This document shows positions 34,580 through 44,455 of a stretch of 64,000 nucleotides of DNA, piece after piece (positions within the stretch are counted from its first letter, which is position 1; each line of letters starts with the position of its first letter). Position numbers and translations under genes: made by a program. Origin of the DNA: Oligoflexia bacterium (GTDB lineage: Bacteria; Bdellovibrionota_G; JALEGL01); contig DAOLES010000006.1 in NCBI GenBank assembly GCA_035326705.1, positions 26,267 through 90,266 on the forward strand, read 5' to 3'. The notes beneath the pieces were generated by a model. It had not been told where the DNA came from and did not search any database. It was given only the letters and a program-made list of their open reading frames with translations.

Positions 34580-35623
34580 CTACTCTTCTCCTAAAACCGT
34601 GTTTGCCCCTACCCTCACGTTTTCACCAAGCTCAGCCTGGTAAATGCTACAATTATTGGCCACCTTCACCCCATTGCCCAATTGACTGTTAATAATGCAG
34701 GTGCCAGAAGCAATTTGGGTATTTTCACCCAACTGGCTTTGGCCTCTGACAATGACTTCTCCTTGTAAAGTAGAGTCTTGACCAATTTTAACATCTGACT
34801 CAAGCGTAATACTGGCTGGATCTTCTAAATGAACGCCGTTATCCAGAAAATAAGAGGCTTTTTCATCAAAGAAAAATCGGGTTACATCCGCTAAGGCGCT
34901 TCTGTCATTGATTCCCATGATTTCCAGAGATTCTTTTAAAACCATGCGCCCTACCCGTAAATTTTGGCTGCGGGCCATTTCTACCAAATCGGTCAAATAC
35001 AGCTCATTTTGCTTGTTGGCTGGCTTAAGTTGCGTGATATTCTCCCACAAAAACTTGGAATCATAAATGCCTATGCCGGTATTGATTTCATAAATTTCGC
35101 GCTCATAAGCTGTGGCATCTCGGTGTTCCACTATTTTTGAGACGCTGCCATCAGCATTAACAATCACCCTTCCATAGCCAGTGGGATCATCTAATTCTGC
35201 GGTAAGTATGGTTAAAGCATGATTTCCGGACTCATGCATCATCCATAAACGACGCAAGGTCTCTACTCTTATACCAGGTATATCCCCGTACAAAATCACA
35301 ATGGGGCCTGAAAAATCAGTAAAGATCTCTTTGGCTCTGGCCACAGCATCTCCTGTGCCTTTGGGGTTATTTTGCATCACCCAATCAATGTTTTTTTCAG
35401 CCTTAAAGTAATCTTGGACTTGATCGGCCTGATGGCCAATAACCACTGCTGTTTTTGATGCTTGCAATTGTTGCGCAGTGCGAATAACATAGTGAAGCAT
35501 GGGTTTTCCTGCTATTTTATGCAATACTTTTGCAATATTGGAGTCCATGCGTGTTCCTTTGCCGGCGGCAAGGATAATGGCACCTAAGGGGTGTTCTGGG
35601 TGTTGATGTTGTGATGATGTCAT
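34580..35623 (-). CDS. glmU: GlmU-like UDP-GlcNAc pyrophosphorylase lacking the acetyltransferase end
   Basis: N-terminal uridylyltransferase is complete: LGAIILAAGKGTRMDSNIAK VLHKIAGKP, NPKGTGDAVA, ILYGDIPGI, EHRDAT, YEINTGIGIY and LYLTDLVEMA. After it come about five hexapeptide turns of a left-handed beta-helix. The protein stops at residue 347 while bifunctional GlmU is about 455, so the acetyltransferase active-site part is missing. The stop is a clean TAG-type end 3 bases before glmS and I see no continuation in another frame. Glucosamine-1-phosphate acetylation must be done by another protein, or the enzyme may use another sugar phosphate. Confidence 0.88.
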   Translation of the reverse strand: MTSSQHQHPEHPLGAIILAAGKGTRMDSNIAKVLHKIAGKPMLHYVIRTAQQLQASKTAVVIGHQADQVQDYFKAEKNIDWVMQNNPKGTGDAVARAKEIFTDFSGPIVILYGDIPGIRVETLRRLWMMHESGNHALTILTAELDDPTGYGRVIVNADGSVSKIVEHRDATAYEREIYEINTGIGIYDSKFLWENITQLKPANKQNELYLTDLVEMARSQNLRVGRMVLKESLEIMGINDRSALADVTRFFFDEKASYFLDNGVHLEDPASITLESDVKIGQDSTLQGEVIVRGQSQLGENTQIASGTCIINSQLGNGVKVANNCSIYQAELGENVRVGANTVLGEE

Positions 35624-35716
35624 GATGAAAATGAGTTATAAACTGAAGTTAGGCTGTAGACAAGGAATAAAAAAAGTGCGCCTAACAAGAAAAAAACGAG
35701 GAAAAACAAAGCCTTA

Positions 35717-37957
35717 ATGTCTTATCGTTATCCCATAAAATTTGGCAAATACCTGCTGACCCGTAGAATTGCGGTGGGCGGTATGGCTGAAGTATTTAAA
35801 GCCAAGCTGTATGGCCCCAGAGGCTTTGAAAAAACCTTGGCCATTAAACGCATTTTGCCTGAATTCAGTGAAGATGAAGAGTTTGTAGCCATGTTTGTGG
35901 ATGAGGCAAGGATTTCATCCAAATTGCATCATGGCAATATTGTTCAAGTCTTTGATTTTGGTCAGGTGGATGATGCCTATTATCTTGCCATGGAGTTTGT
36001 TGATGGCAGCAATCTTAAAAACTTATTTAGAAAAACCTTAAAATCTCAGAACCTTTTTCCTAGACACCTAGCCATTTATATTGCTTTGCAAGTGGCCAAG
36101 GCCCTGGAGTATGCCCATCAAATCAAACAGGATGATGATAACACTTTAGAGTTGGTGCATAGAGATATCAGTCCGCAAAATATTCTTATTGCCCATGATG
36201 GCCAAGTTAAACTGACGGATTTTGGTATTGCCAAAGCCAGCATCAAGTTATCAAAAACCCAACCCGGTAAAGTTCAAGGCAAGCTGAGTTATATGTCACC
36301 TGAGCAGGCCATGGGTAAAAACTTGGATAGACGCTCTGACATCTTTTCTTTGGGTATTATTTTATATGAATTGATCTCTGGTGAAAAAGTCTACAATTCA
36401 GAAAACACCAGTGAACGCTACAAGCGCATCCGCAAAGCGCAAATTGAGCCGCTTAAATCCTTGGCCCCAGATATTTCTGACTATTTAAATCAGAGTGTCA
36501 TGCAACTCTTAGAAAAAGACCCTTGGGCACGACCTAACAATTGTACTGAAGTCATTCAAAAACTATCTGAATCCATCAAAAAATACAGCATGGATGAGTT
36601 GGCCCTGGAGCTATCCAACTTAATGCATAGCCAATTCCCCAAAGAAAGCAGCACAGAAGCCAGCCAACTCAATAAAACTCCGTCATTGTTGGATGTCCCA
36701 GGACACTTGATTGAAGAAATTTCCGCCCAAACAGAAGTGCGGCCTGATGATTTAAGCTCCATTGATCATGAAGTGGAACAACAACGCCATAAAAAAGAGC
36801 CCTTGTTGATTCATAGAATAAAAGAATGGTTTCAACTTGCGTCGGTTTATTTATTTGAGGGCCAAAGAAAACAATACACCTTTGGGATCCTTATTGTTTT
36901 ACTGTTTATCAGTGTAGCCAGTTCATTTTTCTTAGCCGTCAACAACTCAGTACAACCCAAACCCATAGTAGTTAAAAACCAAGAAAAACTAGCTCCTAGC
37001 CCAGACAGCCCTTCTGCACAACCCTATCCACCAACAAATACTGATCCTTTATCCCTAAACTCTTTAAATACTGAGGAGCATAGCCTTGAGCAATTCAGTT
37101 CAAACGCAGAAAAGGAACCTTTATTGGACGAAAATCCTACAATTTCTACAGGGACGGGTTCAACTGTTGTCACCAATGACCTCAATGACATGAAGCAACT
37201 TAAGCAAAGACAAGAAAAAATTCATCAAGACCTAGAAGCAGAACAAACCATTCAAGAGCTACAAAAAGATGTGGCCTCTCTTAAACAAGAAAATCAAGAA
37301 AAAGCCCAAGCCCTAGAAGAAGCTTTGGATGAATTGGAAACCCTAAAAAAAGGCGCCCAACAAGAAATTGTAAAACAATGTCCAGCTGGGATGAAAAAAG
37401 TGCAAGGAGGTTCTTTTCAATATGGCTCAGATGAAAATGATCCTGATCGCAATGACTTAACTGAACCTTTGGCCCAAGAAAGCAAAGTTAAAAGTTTTTG
37501 CATGGATCAATTTGAATACAGCACTAAAAAAGCTTCCACTCCAGATATCAATATTTCATGGCATCACGCGCAAAAGTCCTGCCAACAACAAGGCAAAAGA
37601 CTGTGTACCGTGCAAGAATGGGAATATGCCTGCAAATCCTTAGAAGACAGCAAATATGGTTTTTCTACATCATTTGAAGAAAGCCAATGCGCCATTCAAA
37701 ATGACACTTTTGAAACGCTTGAACTCTTGAGCAATTCCTCCAAAAGCGCTTGCAAAAACAGTTTGGATATCTACAATCTCAGTGGAAATGTCCTTGAATG
37801 GACTCAAAGCGCTGGCAAACACAGTCCCAACACTTATGTAGCCAAAGGCGGCTCAATGCAAAGACCTTTGTATCAAGCTCGCTGTTCTGCACACATTGAA
37901 TTGGATGCAGACTTACAAGAGCCTGATCTGGGATTTAGATGCTGTAAAAACTTCTAA
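35717..37957 (+). CDS. Membrane Ser/Thr protein kinase with periplasmic FGE-like domain
   Basis: 746 residues. Kinase domain ~10-290: glycine loop AVGGMAEVFKA, lysine in LAIKRIL, HRDISPQNIL catalytic loop, DFGIA and APE-like SYMSPEQA, of the Pkn2/Myxococcus type. One membrane helix at ~388-411. Then a proline/serine-rich stretch and a coiled coil (~490-550), and residues ~554-746 form an FGE-sulfatase-type domain (MKKVQGGSFQYGSDENDPDR, ISWHHAQKSCQQQGKRLCT, NLSGNVLEWTQSAG, LGFRCCKNF). The FGE fold would sit outside the membrane and may bind a ligand, making this a receptor-like kinase. Divergent from glmU. Confidence 0.92.
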   Translation: MSYRYPIKFGKYLLTRRIAVGGMAEVFKAKLYGPRGFEKTLAIKRILPEFSEDEEFVAMFVDEARISSKLHHGNIVQVFDFGQVDDAYYLAMEFVDGSNLKNLFRKTLKSQNLFPRHLAIYIALQVAKALEYAHQIKQDDDNTLELVHRDISPQNILIAHDGQVKLTDFGIAKASIKLSKTQPGKVQGKLSYMSPEQAMGKNLDRRSDIFSLGIILYELISGEKVYNSENTSERYKRIRKAQIEPLKSLAPDISDYLNQSVMQLLEKDPWARPNNCTEVIQKLSESIKKYSMDELALELSNLMHSQFPKESSTEASQLNKTPSLLDVPGHLIEEISAQTEVRPDDLSSIDHEVEQQRHKKEPLLIHRIKEWFQLASVYLFEGQRKQYTFGILIVLLFISVASSFFLAVNNSVQPKPIVVKNQEKLAPSPDSPSAQPYPPTNTDPLSLNSLNTEEHSLEQFSSNAEKEPLLDENPTISTGTGSTVVTNDLNDMKQLKQRQEKIHQDLEAEQTIQELQKDVASLKQENQEKAQALEEALDELETLKKGAQQEIVKQCPAGMKKVQGGSFQYGSDENDPDRNDLTEPLAQESKVKSFCMDQFEYSTKKASTPDINISWHHAQKSCQQQGKRLCTVQEWEYACKSLEDSKYGFSTSFEESQCAIQNDTFETLELLSNSSKSACKNSLDIYNLSGNVLEWTQSAGKHSPNTYVAKGGSMQRPLYQARCSAHIELDADLQEPDLGFRCCKNF

Positions 37958-38020
37958 AAGCCTTTTTTCTATATTGTTTGTCTTGCCAGCTTATTCATAA
38001 CCAGCCATAATAGAGAACAT

Positions 38021-38944
38021 ATGCACTATAGAGTTTCTTTTTTTATATTCTTGTTTAGTTTGCTGACCATCGTGCAGGCAGGCAGCATTGTTGTAATTCA
38101 AGGTGATCATACTGCCTTTGGCCAAAAATATTTTGCTGGTTTTTCTTCTTTGGTCAAACACAAAGTCTCTGCTTACAAATACAGTCCTGATAGCGAACTG
38201 TCCCTGATGGGAAAAATTCATAGCATACGACCAGACGTCATCATGACCATTGGCGCCGTGCCTTTACAAAAATTAATAGAAAAATTTTCTACTACCCCTA
38301 TCATTGCAGCTGATTATTATGACAACAAATTAAAATCCAAAGCCAATTTAATCATGCTCGATCAATCACAACCCATTGGCCATGCCTTTGATATTGTGGA
38401 GATGATTTTTAAACGGTCCATCACATGGGGTGTGATTTATGACCCAAAATATTCTCAAGCTGATTATGATGCCATTACCTTACTGGCCAAACAAAAAGGC
38501 ATAAAAGTATTGGCGGTTAAAGCGGATAAAATCATTGATATTAAATCTGCCTTACCTGCGTTTAAGGGTAAAATTCAGGCATTTCTTCAACTCAAGGACA
38601 TTACCCTTAATCATCCTGATGCCAATGAAGCCATTGGCAGTTTTTGTCAAAGCAATGGTATTGCTTGGGTATCATTAAATCCATACAATTCTACACAATA
38701 TACCCCCTTATTTAGTGCCAGCATTGACCCTATCGTTTTGGGAGAGAAAGCCTACCGCTTAGCAGATAGTATCATTAGCACCAATAGAATTATCCAATAC
38801 GCTCAATCCAAACAAAGTCATGCTGAAATTATCAGCACTTTATCCATGGGCACATTGTCAAAGTTAGGCATTTCAGATAACGCTATTTTAAGCTTACTCA
38901 ATAGCATTACCAACCAAGACATTCGTGTGCTTCTGGTCAAGTAA
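38021..38944 (+). CDS. ABC-type substrate-binding protein (TrpX/PF04392-like)
   Basis: 307 residues with an N-terminal signal peptide (FIFLFSLLTIVQAGS). The body has the two-lobed binding-protein pattern of the ABC transporter substrate-binding family that includes TrpX: IRPDVIMTIGAVPLQKLI, TPIIAADYYD, TWGVIYDPKYSQADYDAITL and GSFCQSNGIAWVSLNPYNST. No permease or ATPase gene is adjacent. Possibly a stand-alone sensor partner for the neighbouring receptor kinases, but that is speculation. Confidence 0.75.
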   Translation: MHYRVSFFIFLFSLLTIVQAGSIVVIQGDHTAFGQKYFAGFSSLVKHKVSAYKYSPDSELSLMGKIHSIRPDVIMTIGAVPLQKLIEKFSTTPIIAADYYDNKLKSKANLIMLDQSQPIGHAFDIVEMIFKRSITWGVIYDPKYSQADYDAITLLAKQKGIKVLAVKADKIIDIKSALPAFKGKIQAFLQLKDITLNHPDANEAIGSFCQSNGIAWVSLNPYNSTQYTPLFSASIDPIVLGEKAYRLADSIISTNRIIQYAQSKQSHAEIISTLSMGTLSKLGISDNAILSLLNSITNQDIRVLLVK

Positions 38945-39033
38945 AGCCTGCTACTACTTTGCAATTCCATTAATCTCTGGTAAGAGCAAGCTTTGCCTTT
39001 GTAACTTGTTTTAAGAAAAGAGTTCTAGAATTT

Positions 39034-40341
39034 ATGACAAAAAAACCTGCAAAAAATAATGCGTCGATGGAAAAAATTGTTTCATTGTGTAAACGAAGAG
39101 GTTTTATTTATCCTTCCAGTGAAATCTATGGTGGCCTTAACAGTTGCTATGATTACGGTCCCTTGGGTGTTGAATTAAAAAAACGTGTTAAAGATTACTG
39201 GTGGAACAGCATGGTCAGAAGCCAGCAAAACATTGAGGGTTTGGACAGTTCTATATTAATGCATCCCACCATTTGGCAAGCCTCAGGCCACGTAGAAAAC
39301 TTTACTGATCCCATGGTGGATTGTAAAAATTGTAAAAGTCGTTACCGTGCAGATCAACTTGAAAATCCCAATCAATGTCCCAATTGCAAAAAAAATGAAC
39401 TGACAGAAGCAAGACAATTTAACCTGATGTTTAAAACATTTATGGGTCCTGTAGAAGACAGCGCCAATGTTGTTTTTTTACGTCCAGAAACAGCACAAGG
39501 GATATATGTTAACTATCAAAACGTTTTAACCACTTCCAGACAAAAGCTTCCCTTTGGTATTGCTCAAATTGGTAAGGCGTTTCGCAATGAAATTACCCCT
39601 GGTAACTTTACCTTTAGAACCCGTGAGTTTGAACAAATGGAAATGCAATATTTTGTTAAACCCGGACAAGATGACCAAGAGCTTGCTGCTTGGAAAGAAA
39701 AGCGTTGGCAATGGTATTTAAGTTTAGGCATTAATCCTGAAAAATTACGCTTCCATGAGCATACAGAAAAAGAACTGGCGCATTATGCCAAAGGGGCCTT
39801 TGATATTGAATATGAATTTCCTTTTGGTTGGCATGAATTAGAAGGCATTCACAACCGCACTGATTTTGATTTGCGACGGCATGAAACTTTTTCAAAGAAA
39901 AATCTTCACTATTATGATGAAGCCAGCAAAGAAAAATATTTACCTTATATTATAGAAACATCTGCCGGTTGTGACCGCAGTATTCTTTGTATTTTATGCG
40001 ATGCTTATCATGAAGATGATGAACGTGTGGTAATGCGTTTTTCTCCAAAGCTTGCTCCCATTCAAGTTGCTTTGCTACCGTTGGTAAAAAAAGATGGTTT
40101 GCCTGAAAAAGCCAAAGCCGCTCAAGCCCAACTTAACGCCCAGTGGGTCAGTTTTTACGATGAAAGTGGTTCTATAGGCAAGCGTTACCGCCGGCAAGAT
40201 GAGATTGGTACTCCTTTTTGTGTTACTTTTGATCATGACAGCAATGAAAAAAATACAGTCACGGTTCGTCATAGAGACAGCATGCAACAAGAAAGTGTAA
40301 ACATTGATCAACTCAATCAATTTTTGACTGATCATATATAA
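39034..40341 (+). CDS. glyQS: Glycyl-tRNA synthetase, homodimeric class II
   Basis: Charges tRNA-Gly. Opening MEKIVSLCKRRGFIYPSSEI YGGLNSCYDYGPLG and motif 2 region QIGKAFRNEITPGNFTFRTREFEQMEMQYF are diagnostic of the single-chain alpha2 GlyRS. Zinc-like cysteines CKNCKSRYRAD and CPNCKK occur in the insertion, and motif 3 in the C-terminal half (ETSAGCDRSILCIL). The C-terminal anticodon-binding domain is present. 435 residues is at the short end. The preceding alternative (GlyQ/GlyS two-subunit type) is excluded. Confidence 0.96.
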   Translation: MTKKPAKNNASMEKIVSLCKRRGFIYPSSEIYGGLNSCYDYGPLGVELKKRVKDYWWNSMVRSQQNIEGLDSSILMHPTIWQASGHVENFTDPMVDCKNCKSRYRADQLENPNQCPNCKKNELTEARQFNLMFKTFMGPVEDSANVVFLRPETAQGIYVNYQNVLTTSRQKLPFGIAQIGKAFRNEITPGNFTFRTREFEQMEMQYFVKPGQDDQELAAWKEKRWQWYLSLGINPEKLRFHEHTEKELAHYAKGAFDIEYEFPFGWHELEGIHNRTDFDLRRHETFSKKNLHYYDEASKEKYLPYIIETSAGCDRSILCILCDAYHEDDERVVMRFSPKLAPIQVALLPLVKKDGLPEKAKAAQAQLNAQWVSFYDESGSIGKRYRRQDEIGTPFCVTFDHDSNEKNTVTVRHRDSMQQESVNIDQLNQFLTDHI

Positions 40342-40353
40342 GCATCAAGATAC

Positions 40354-41802
40354 ATGACTTTGGGTGAATATCACATAGTGGCAAAAATTGGCCAGGGTGG
40401 TATGGCCGAAGTATTCAAAGCGGTTAAAACTGGAGCAAAAGGTTTTGAAAAAACCTTTGCCCTAAAAAGAATCTTACCCCCGTTTTCTGATAAAACGCAT
40501 TTTACGGCAATGCTGTTTGATGAAGCCCATTTGCAAGCTCAACTTAACCATCCCAACCTTGTTCAAGTTTATGACTTTGCCCATGACCAAGAACAGTATT
40601 ATTTAATCATGGAGTACATTGAGGGTATTGCCCTTAAAGATTTATGTAAACACTTATGGACTCACAAATTAGATATTCCTTGGCAAGCAAGTCTTTATAT
40701 TCTTAGTCAAACCTTAAAAGCTTTGCATTACATTCATCACAAAAAAAGTGAGTCTAATGCTTTAGGTATTGTTCATAGAGATGTTAGTCCACAAAATATC
40801 TTGTTGGCCAACAATGGTCAGGTCAAGCTAGCGGATTTTGGAATTGCCTGGTCAAAGTTAAAACAAGAACAAACCCGTTCTGGCATACTCAAAGGCAAAA
40901 CATCCTATCTTTCTCCCCAACAACTTAATGGAAATTCTATCACTGCCTACACAGACATTTTTGCTTGCGCCATTGTTCTTTATGAGTTGCTTTGTAAACG
41001 CAATCCTTTTCTTGGTCCAACAGACTATGAAACCATGAAAAACATAGAAAACTTTGCCTATATTAACTCAAGGCAACTAACAATAACCATTCCACAAAAA
41101 ATTCATCCTCTCCTTGATTCTATTTTAAGTGGTCATGAAACCCAACTTTCAGCACAAGACCTGCTTCATCAAATTAACTTAATTCAAGATCAAGACTGGC
41201 TTTCTAATGGTGATATTTTATTTGCAACATGGTTAGAGCAACACAACCTTCAATCCATTAGCCCCAAAACGAATACTTTGGATAAAACGGTTATCTTAAC
41301 TCATCAAAATACTAAAACCTTAAAAACCAAAAACTTTAAAAAAAATAAATATTCTTATGCTTTGCTAGCTACTGCGGCGGTATGTATTTTAATTTTTTTA
41401 TTGGCTAAAAATGATTTTATATTAACCTCTAAACACCAAAAAACTGAATCCTACTTACAAAAAGCCAATAGCATTACAGATGCAGAAAAAAAACAAAATC
41501 TGATTACATCCCCCGCTAAAAAAAAATTAAACTCAAATGATACCCCGCCCACAGTGACTAATGTTTCTAAACAAAAAAGTTCATCGCCATTAAACGCTAG
41601 CTCAAAATTAAGGTTTGTCGGCCCAGAAGGATCAAAAGTTTTGCTTAATGGTAAACATGTTCTGACTTTACCTGCTGATCCTCTGCAATTAAAACCCGGA
41701 ACTTATCTTGTACAATGGACGCTAAAAACTGGGCAGAATAAGATTAAACGCATACAATTAAGCAAAGATCGTACAAAAATATTGCTATGGCATTCTTTTT
41801 AA
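40354..41802 (+). CDS. Membrane Ser/Thr protein kinase with PEGA-like C-terminus
   Basis: 482 residues, start 12 bases after glyQS. Kinase domain ~5-285 with IGQGGMAEVFKA, FALKRIL, IVHRDVSPQNILLAN and ADFGIAWSK, SYLSPQQL instead of the usual APE. Closely related to the kinase at 35717 (shared GMAEVFKA ... GFEKT ... ALKRILP). One membrane helix near 333-352. Residues ~418-482 (RFVGPEGSKVLLNGKHVLTL, LKPGTYLVQWTLKTG) fit a PEGA domain, an extracytoplasmic fold common after such kinases. Overlaps the following metallopeptidase gene by 16 bases, suggesting a functional link. Confidence 0.9.
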   Translation: MTLGEYHIVAKIGQGGMAEVFKAVKTGAKGFEKTFALKRILPPFSDKTHFTAMLFDEAHLQAQLNHPNLVQVYDFAHDQEQYYLIMEYIEGIALKDLCKHLWTHKLDIPWQASLYILSQTLKALHYIHHKKSESNALGIVHRDVSPQNILLANNGQVKLADFGIAWSKLKQEQTRSGILKGKTSYLSPQQLNGNSITAYTDIFACAIVLYELLCKRNPFLGPTDYETMKNIENFAYINSRQLTITIPQKIHPLLDSILSGHETQLSAQDLLHQINLIQDQDWLSNGDILFATWLEQHNLQSISPKTNTLDKTVILTHQNTKTLKTKNFKKNKYSYALLATAAVCILIFLLAKNDFILTSKHQKTESYLQKANSITDAEKKQNLITSPAKKKLNSNDTPPTVTNVSKQKSSSPLNASSKLRFVGPEGSKVLLNGKHVLTLPADPLQLKPGTYLVQWTLKTGQNKIKRIQLSKDRTKILLWHSF

Positions 41803-43973
41803 AAAACAAAATTCTTCTTATTTATTATCTTACACTTTTCTTTTTTTTATTTTACGTTGCTCAAAGTACATTTTTATTTAACTTTGATTATGAGTTTTTC
41901 TTTGTGCTTAACCTTTTTTCATCTTTTCATATCCTTATTTTACAAGCACGCAGAGTTGGCAAGGCTTCTATAAAACACATTTTAATTGGCTATCTTCTTG
42001 CTGTTTTCACTTGTTTTATTGTCAATCAAGTCAATCAATCTATATGTAATCTTAATGACAGTTTATATTGGTTGACAGTACAAGGGCTTAGCGCTTTATT
42101 GGTCAATGTTGCTCTTTTTAAATTGTGCCAATATCTTTTTATTTATAAAACATTTAAACGCCTTTTGCTTCATTGTTTTTTCATTATTTTGCTCAGTCTA
42201 CCTGTTGTTTATGATTTGATTGCTGGCCCACAATTATCTTTTTATCATATTTTATTTGGCTATTATCATGGACCAATTTATGATGCTTACATTCCAAAAC
42301 CATCTTCTTTTTTATGGTTTAGATTATGGAGCAGCGGCTTAGCCCTCATCATCATTTACTTTTTTTCTTATAAAAATGCTCGTCTTTTTACACAAAAATT
42401 TAAACGCTCATTTACAATTTTTCTTATTGGTTTGTTTATAATTCCACTGACTTTAAGACATCATCTCAATTGGGTTAAAAACTTTACTGATATCAAACAA
42501 AACTTAACTCAACATATAGGTTTGGGCCCTGTTCACCTTTATTACAGTCCAACAACTTACACCCCCAATCAAGCTAAGGTATTATTAAAAAGCTTACATT
42601 TTGAATACATGTTTTTGGCCAAAGAACTCAACTTTACAAAACAAGCGCTCAGCCCAGTGAATGTTTATATTTATCCAGACCCATACATTAAAAAAGATTT
42701 AACTGGCACAGGCTTAACTTTAATTGGCAACGCCATGCAAAACAGCATTCATGCCTTGCCCACCCAAGCAAGCAATTCAATTCTAAGACATGAATTGGCT
42801 CACATTATTTTAAGACCATATGGTTTTTATGGTTTATCAACATCTCCTGCTCTTATTGAAGGCTTTGCCACCAGTTTTGAATATGAACGGCATGGCTTAT
42901 CTGTTCATGAGTGGAGTAAAATCATTGCCCAAAAAAAATTAACGCCTTCACTACAAAGCCTTTTTTCACCCACAAGTTTTTGGTCTGCTAACAGCTACAT
43001 CAGTTATCTTTATACCGGGTCATTCATGCATTGGTTGCTGCATAATTTTGAAAAAGAAAAAGTCTTGGCCAGCTATGCAAGTGGCAATTTTCAAAAACAT
43101 CTTAAACTGCCCCTTGCTCAACTTGAGCACCAATGGCTTAACTTTTTACAAACCATTACAATCTCTGAAGATGCTAGAGAAAAAGCCATGGCTTTTTTGC
43201 AACAAAAACCCATTACTCAAATAAAATGCCCACATCAACTGGCATGTGTAAAAAAACAACAACTGAACTGCCCTACCTTTGACTGCAAAGTAAATACTCA
43301 AGAAAAACTAGTACAGTATAGCAAAGGGGAGCAACCCAACTTACAACTCCAACTTCTCACTTATTACCTTGCTCAAGAACAACTTGACTCCGCACAATCG
43401 CTGATAAAAAAATTAAGCTTTGAGAATCTTAATCGCATGCAACACAATTACTTGGATTTATTGCAGGCTGATTTCTACACTTTGAATGATAGCCCCAAAG
43501 CAAGTGAAGTCGCTTTGTTAACTTTAGAAAAGCAGCTCAAAGACAGTGCTCAAAATAGCTTTAACACTTTTTTATTGACCTTGCATATCCAGTTTAGATT
43601 AAATAATTTAGAATCACCTACATTAAAAAATTGGCTTCAACGCTATTATCAGACAAACCGTTTATCTGACTTGCCTTGGGATGAGCTTAAAGTCAGTTCA
43701 ATCTATAATTTAGCTTTAATCTATCAAAAAAATGATTACAGTAGTTTTACCCAGCACTCAACGCAACTGAATCAAATTCTTGCTGCAAGTAGAAATCTTC
43801 CAGATCAACAACACTTATTATTAAAACTACAGGCAGAAGCCAGCGAGTATTTTGAAGACTGGAATAGTGCCCAGATGGCGTACAGTAAACTATTAAAAAA
43901 CCATGCTCACACAGAAGGTGAACGGTTTTACTACCAACATCAATTGAATCGTATTAAAAGCCTACGTTATTAG
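41787..43973 (+). CDS. Polytopic membrane protein with periplasmic gluzincin-type peptidase domain
   Basis: 728 residues. The first ~225 contain about seven membrane helices. A soluble part follows with the zinc motif LRHELAHIIL near residue 334, and the third ligand glutamate in LIEGFATSFEYE about 20 residues later, as in the MA clan. The C-terminal ~270 residues are helical with tetratricopeptide-like character (AEQLDSAQSLIKKL, AQMAYSKLLKNHA). Translationally coupled to the PEGA kinase upstream (16-base overlap). Could be a regulated protease or sensor; substrate unknown. Convergent with lspA: the last four bases overlap. Confidence 0.72.
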   Translation: MAFFLKNKILLIYYLTLFFFLFYVAQSTFLFNFDYEFFFVLNLFSSFHILILQARRVGKASIKHILIGYLLAVFTCFIVNQVNQSICNLNDSLYWLTVQGLSALLVNVALFKLCQYLFIYKTFKRLLLHCFFIILLSLPVVYDLIAGPQLSFYHILFGYYHGPIYDAYIPKPSSFLWFRLWSSGLALIIIYFFSYKNARLFTQKFKRSFTIFLIGLFIIPLTLRHHLNWVKNFTDIKQNLTQHIGLGPVHLYYSPTTYTPNQAKVLLKSLHFEYMFLAKELNFTKQALSPVNVYIYPDPYIKKDLTGTGLTLIGNAMQNSIHALPTQASNSILRHELAHIILRPYGFYGLSTSPALIEGFATSFEYERHGLSVHEWSKIIAQKKLTPSLQSLFSPTSFWSANSYISYLYTGSFMHWLLHNFEKEKVLASYASGNFQKHLKLPLAQLEHQWLNFLQTITISEDAREKAMAFLQQKPITQIKCPHQLACVKKQQLNCPTFDCKVNTQEKLVQYSKGEQPNLQLQLLTYYLAQEQLDSAQSLIKKLSFENLNRMQHNYLDLLQADFYTLNDSPKASEVALLTLEKQLKDSAQNSFNTFLLTLHIQFRLNNLESPTLKNWLQRYYQTNRLSDLPWDELKVSSIYNLALIYQKNDYSSFTQHSTQLNQILAASRNLPDQQHLLLKLQAEASEYFEDWNSAQMAYSKLLKNHAHTEGERFYYQHQLNRIKSLRY

Positions 43974-44455
43974 TTGGCTTTATTGAAAAACAAGGTATCA
44001 ATTGCAAAAAGAACGGCTCCAATACTTATGGCTGAATCAGCAACATTGAATGCTGGCCAATGATGCGTACCAATAAACACATCTAAAAAATCCACCACAT
44101 AGCCTAAACGAACTCGATCAATAATATTGCCTATTGCACCGGCAAAAATCAACGTTGCTGACCATTTTATCAACTCACTTTTTTTGGGCATGCTGTAAAA
44201 CATATAAAACAAAATTGTTAAAGCTAAAAAACTGCTTAAATGAAAGATCCAGCGTGGCCAATTATGACCAATGCTAAATGCTGCTGCTGGGTTATAGACC
44301 AAGGTAAAATGAAAAAAACCTTTGATAACTGGCCATGATTCTCCCAATTGCATGTTTTTTGCAAAATAAGCTTTTGTTATGGCATCTAAAATCAATACTA
44401 AAATAAAAACCACACAATATTTTAGCGCGTCCTTGTTTAAAAAGTTTCTTTTCAT
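43970..44455 (-). CDS. lspA: Lipoprotein signal peptidase II
   Basis: Aspartic protease of the inner membrane that cleaves the signal peptide of diacylated prolipoproteins. 161 residues with four membrane helices, and the two catalytic aspartates in GAIGNIIDRVRLGYVVDFLD and AFNVADSAISIG. Also VYNPAAAFSIG, another conserved stretch. It would process the lipoproteins encoded at 1120 and 1930. Its start codon overlaps the divergent ComF-family start. Confidence 0.97.
   Translation of the reverse strand: MKRNFLNKDALKYCVVFILVLILDAITKAYFAKNMQLGESWPVIKGFFHFTLVYNPAAAFSIGHNWPRWIFHLSSFLALTILFYMFYSMPKKSELIKWSATLIFAGAIGNIIDRVRLGYVVDFLDVFIGTHHWPAFNVADSAISIGAVLFAIDTLFFNKAN

Noticed and set aside
34320..34640. 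Frameshifted remainder of GlmU acetyltransferase domain
   Set aside because: The sequence after the stop is the start of glmS; no frame encodes the missing acetyltransferase residues.
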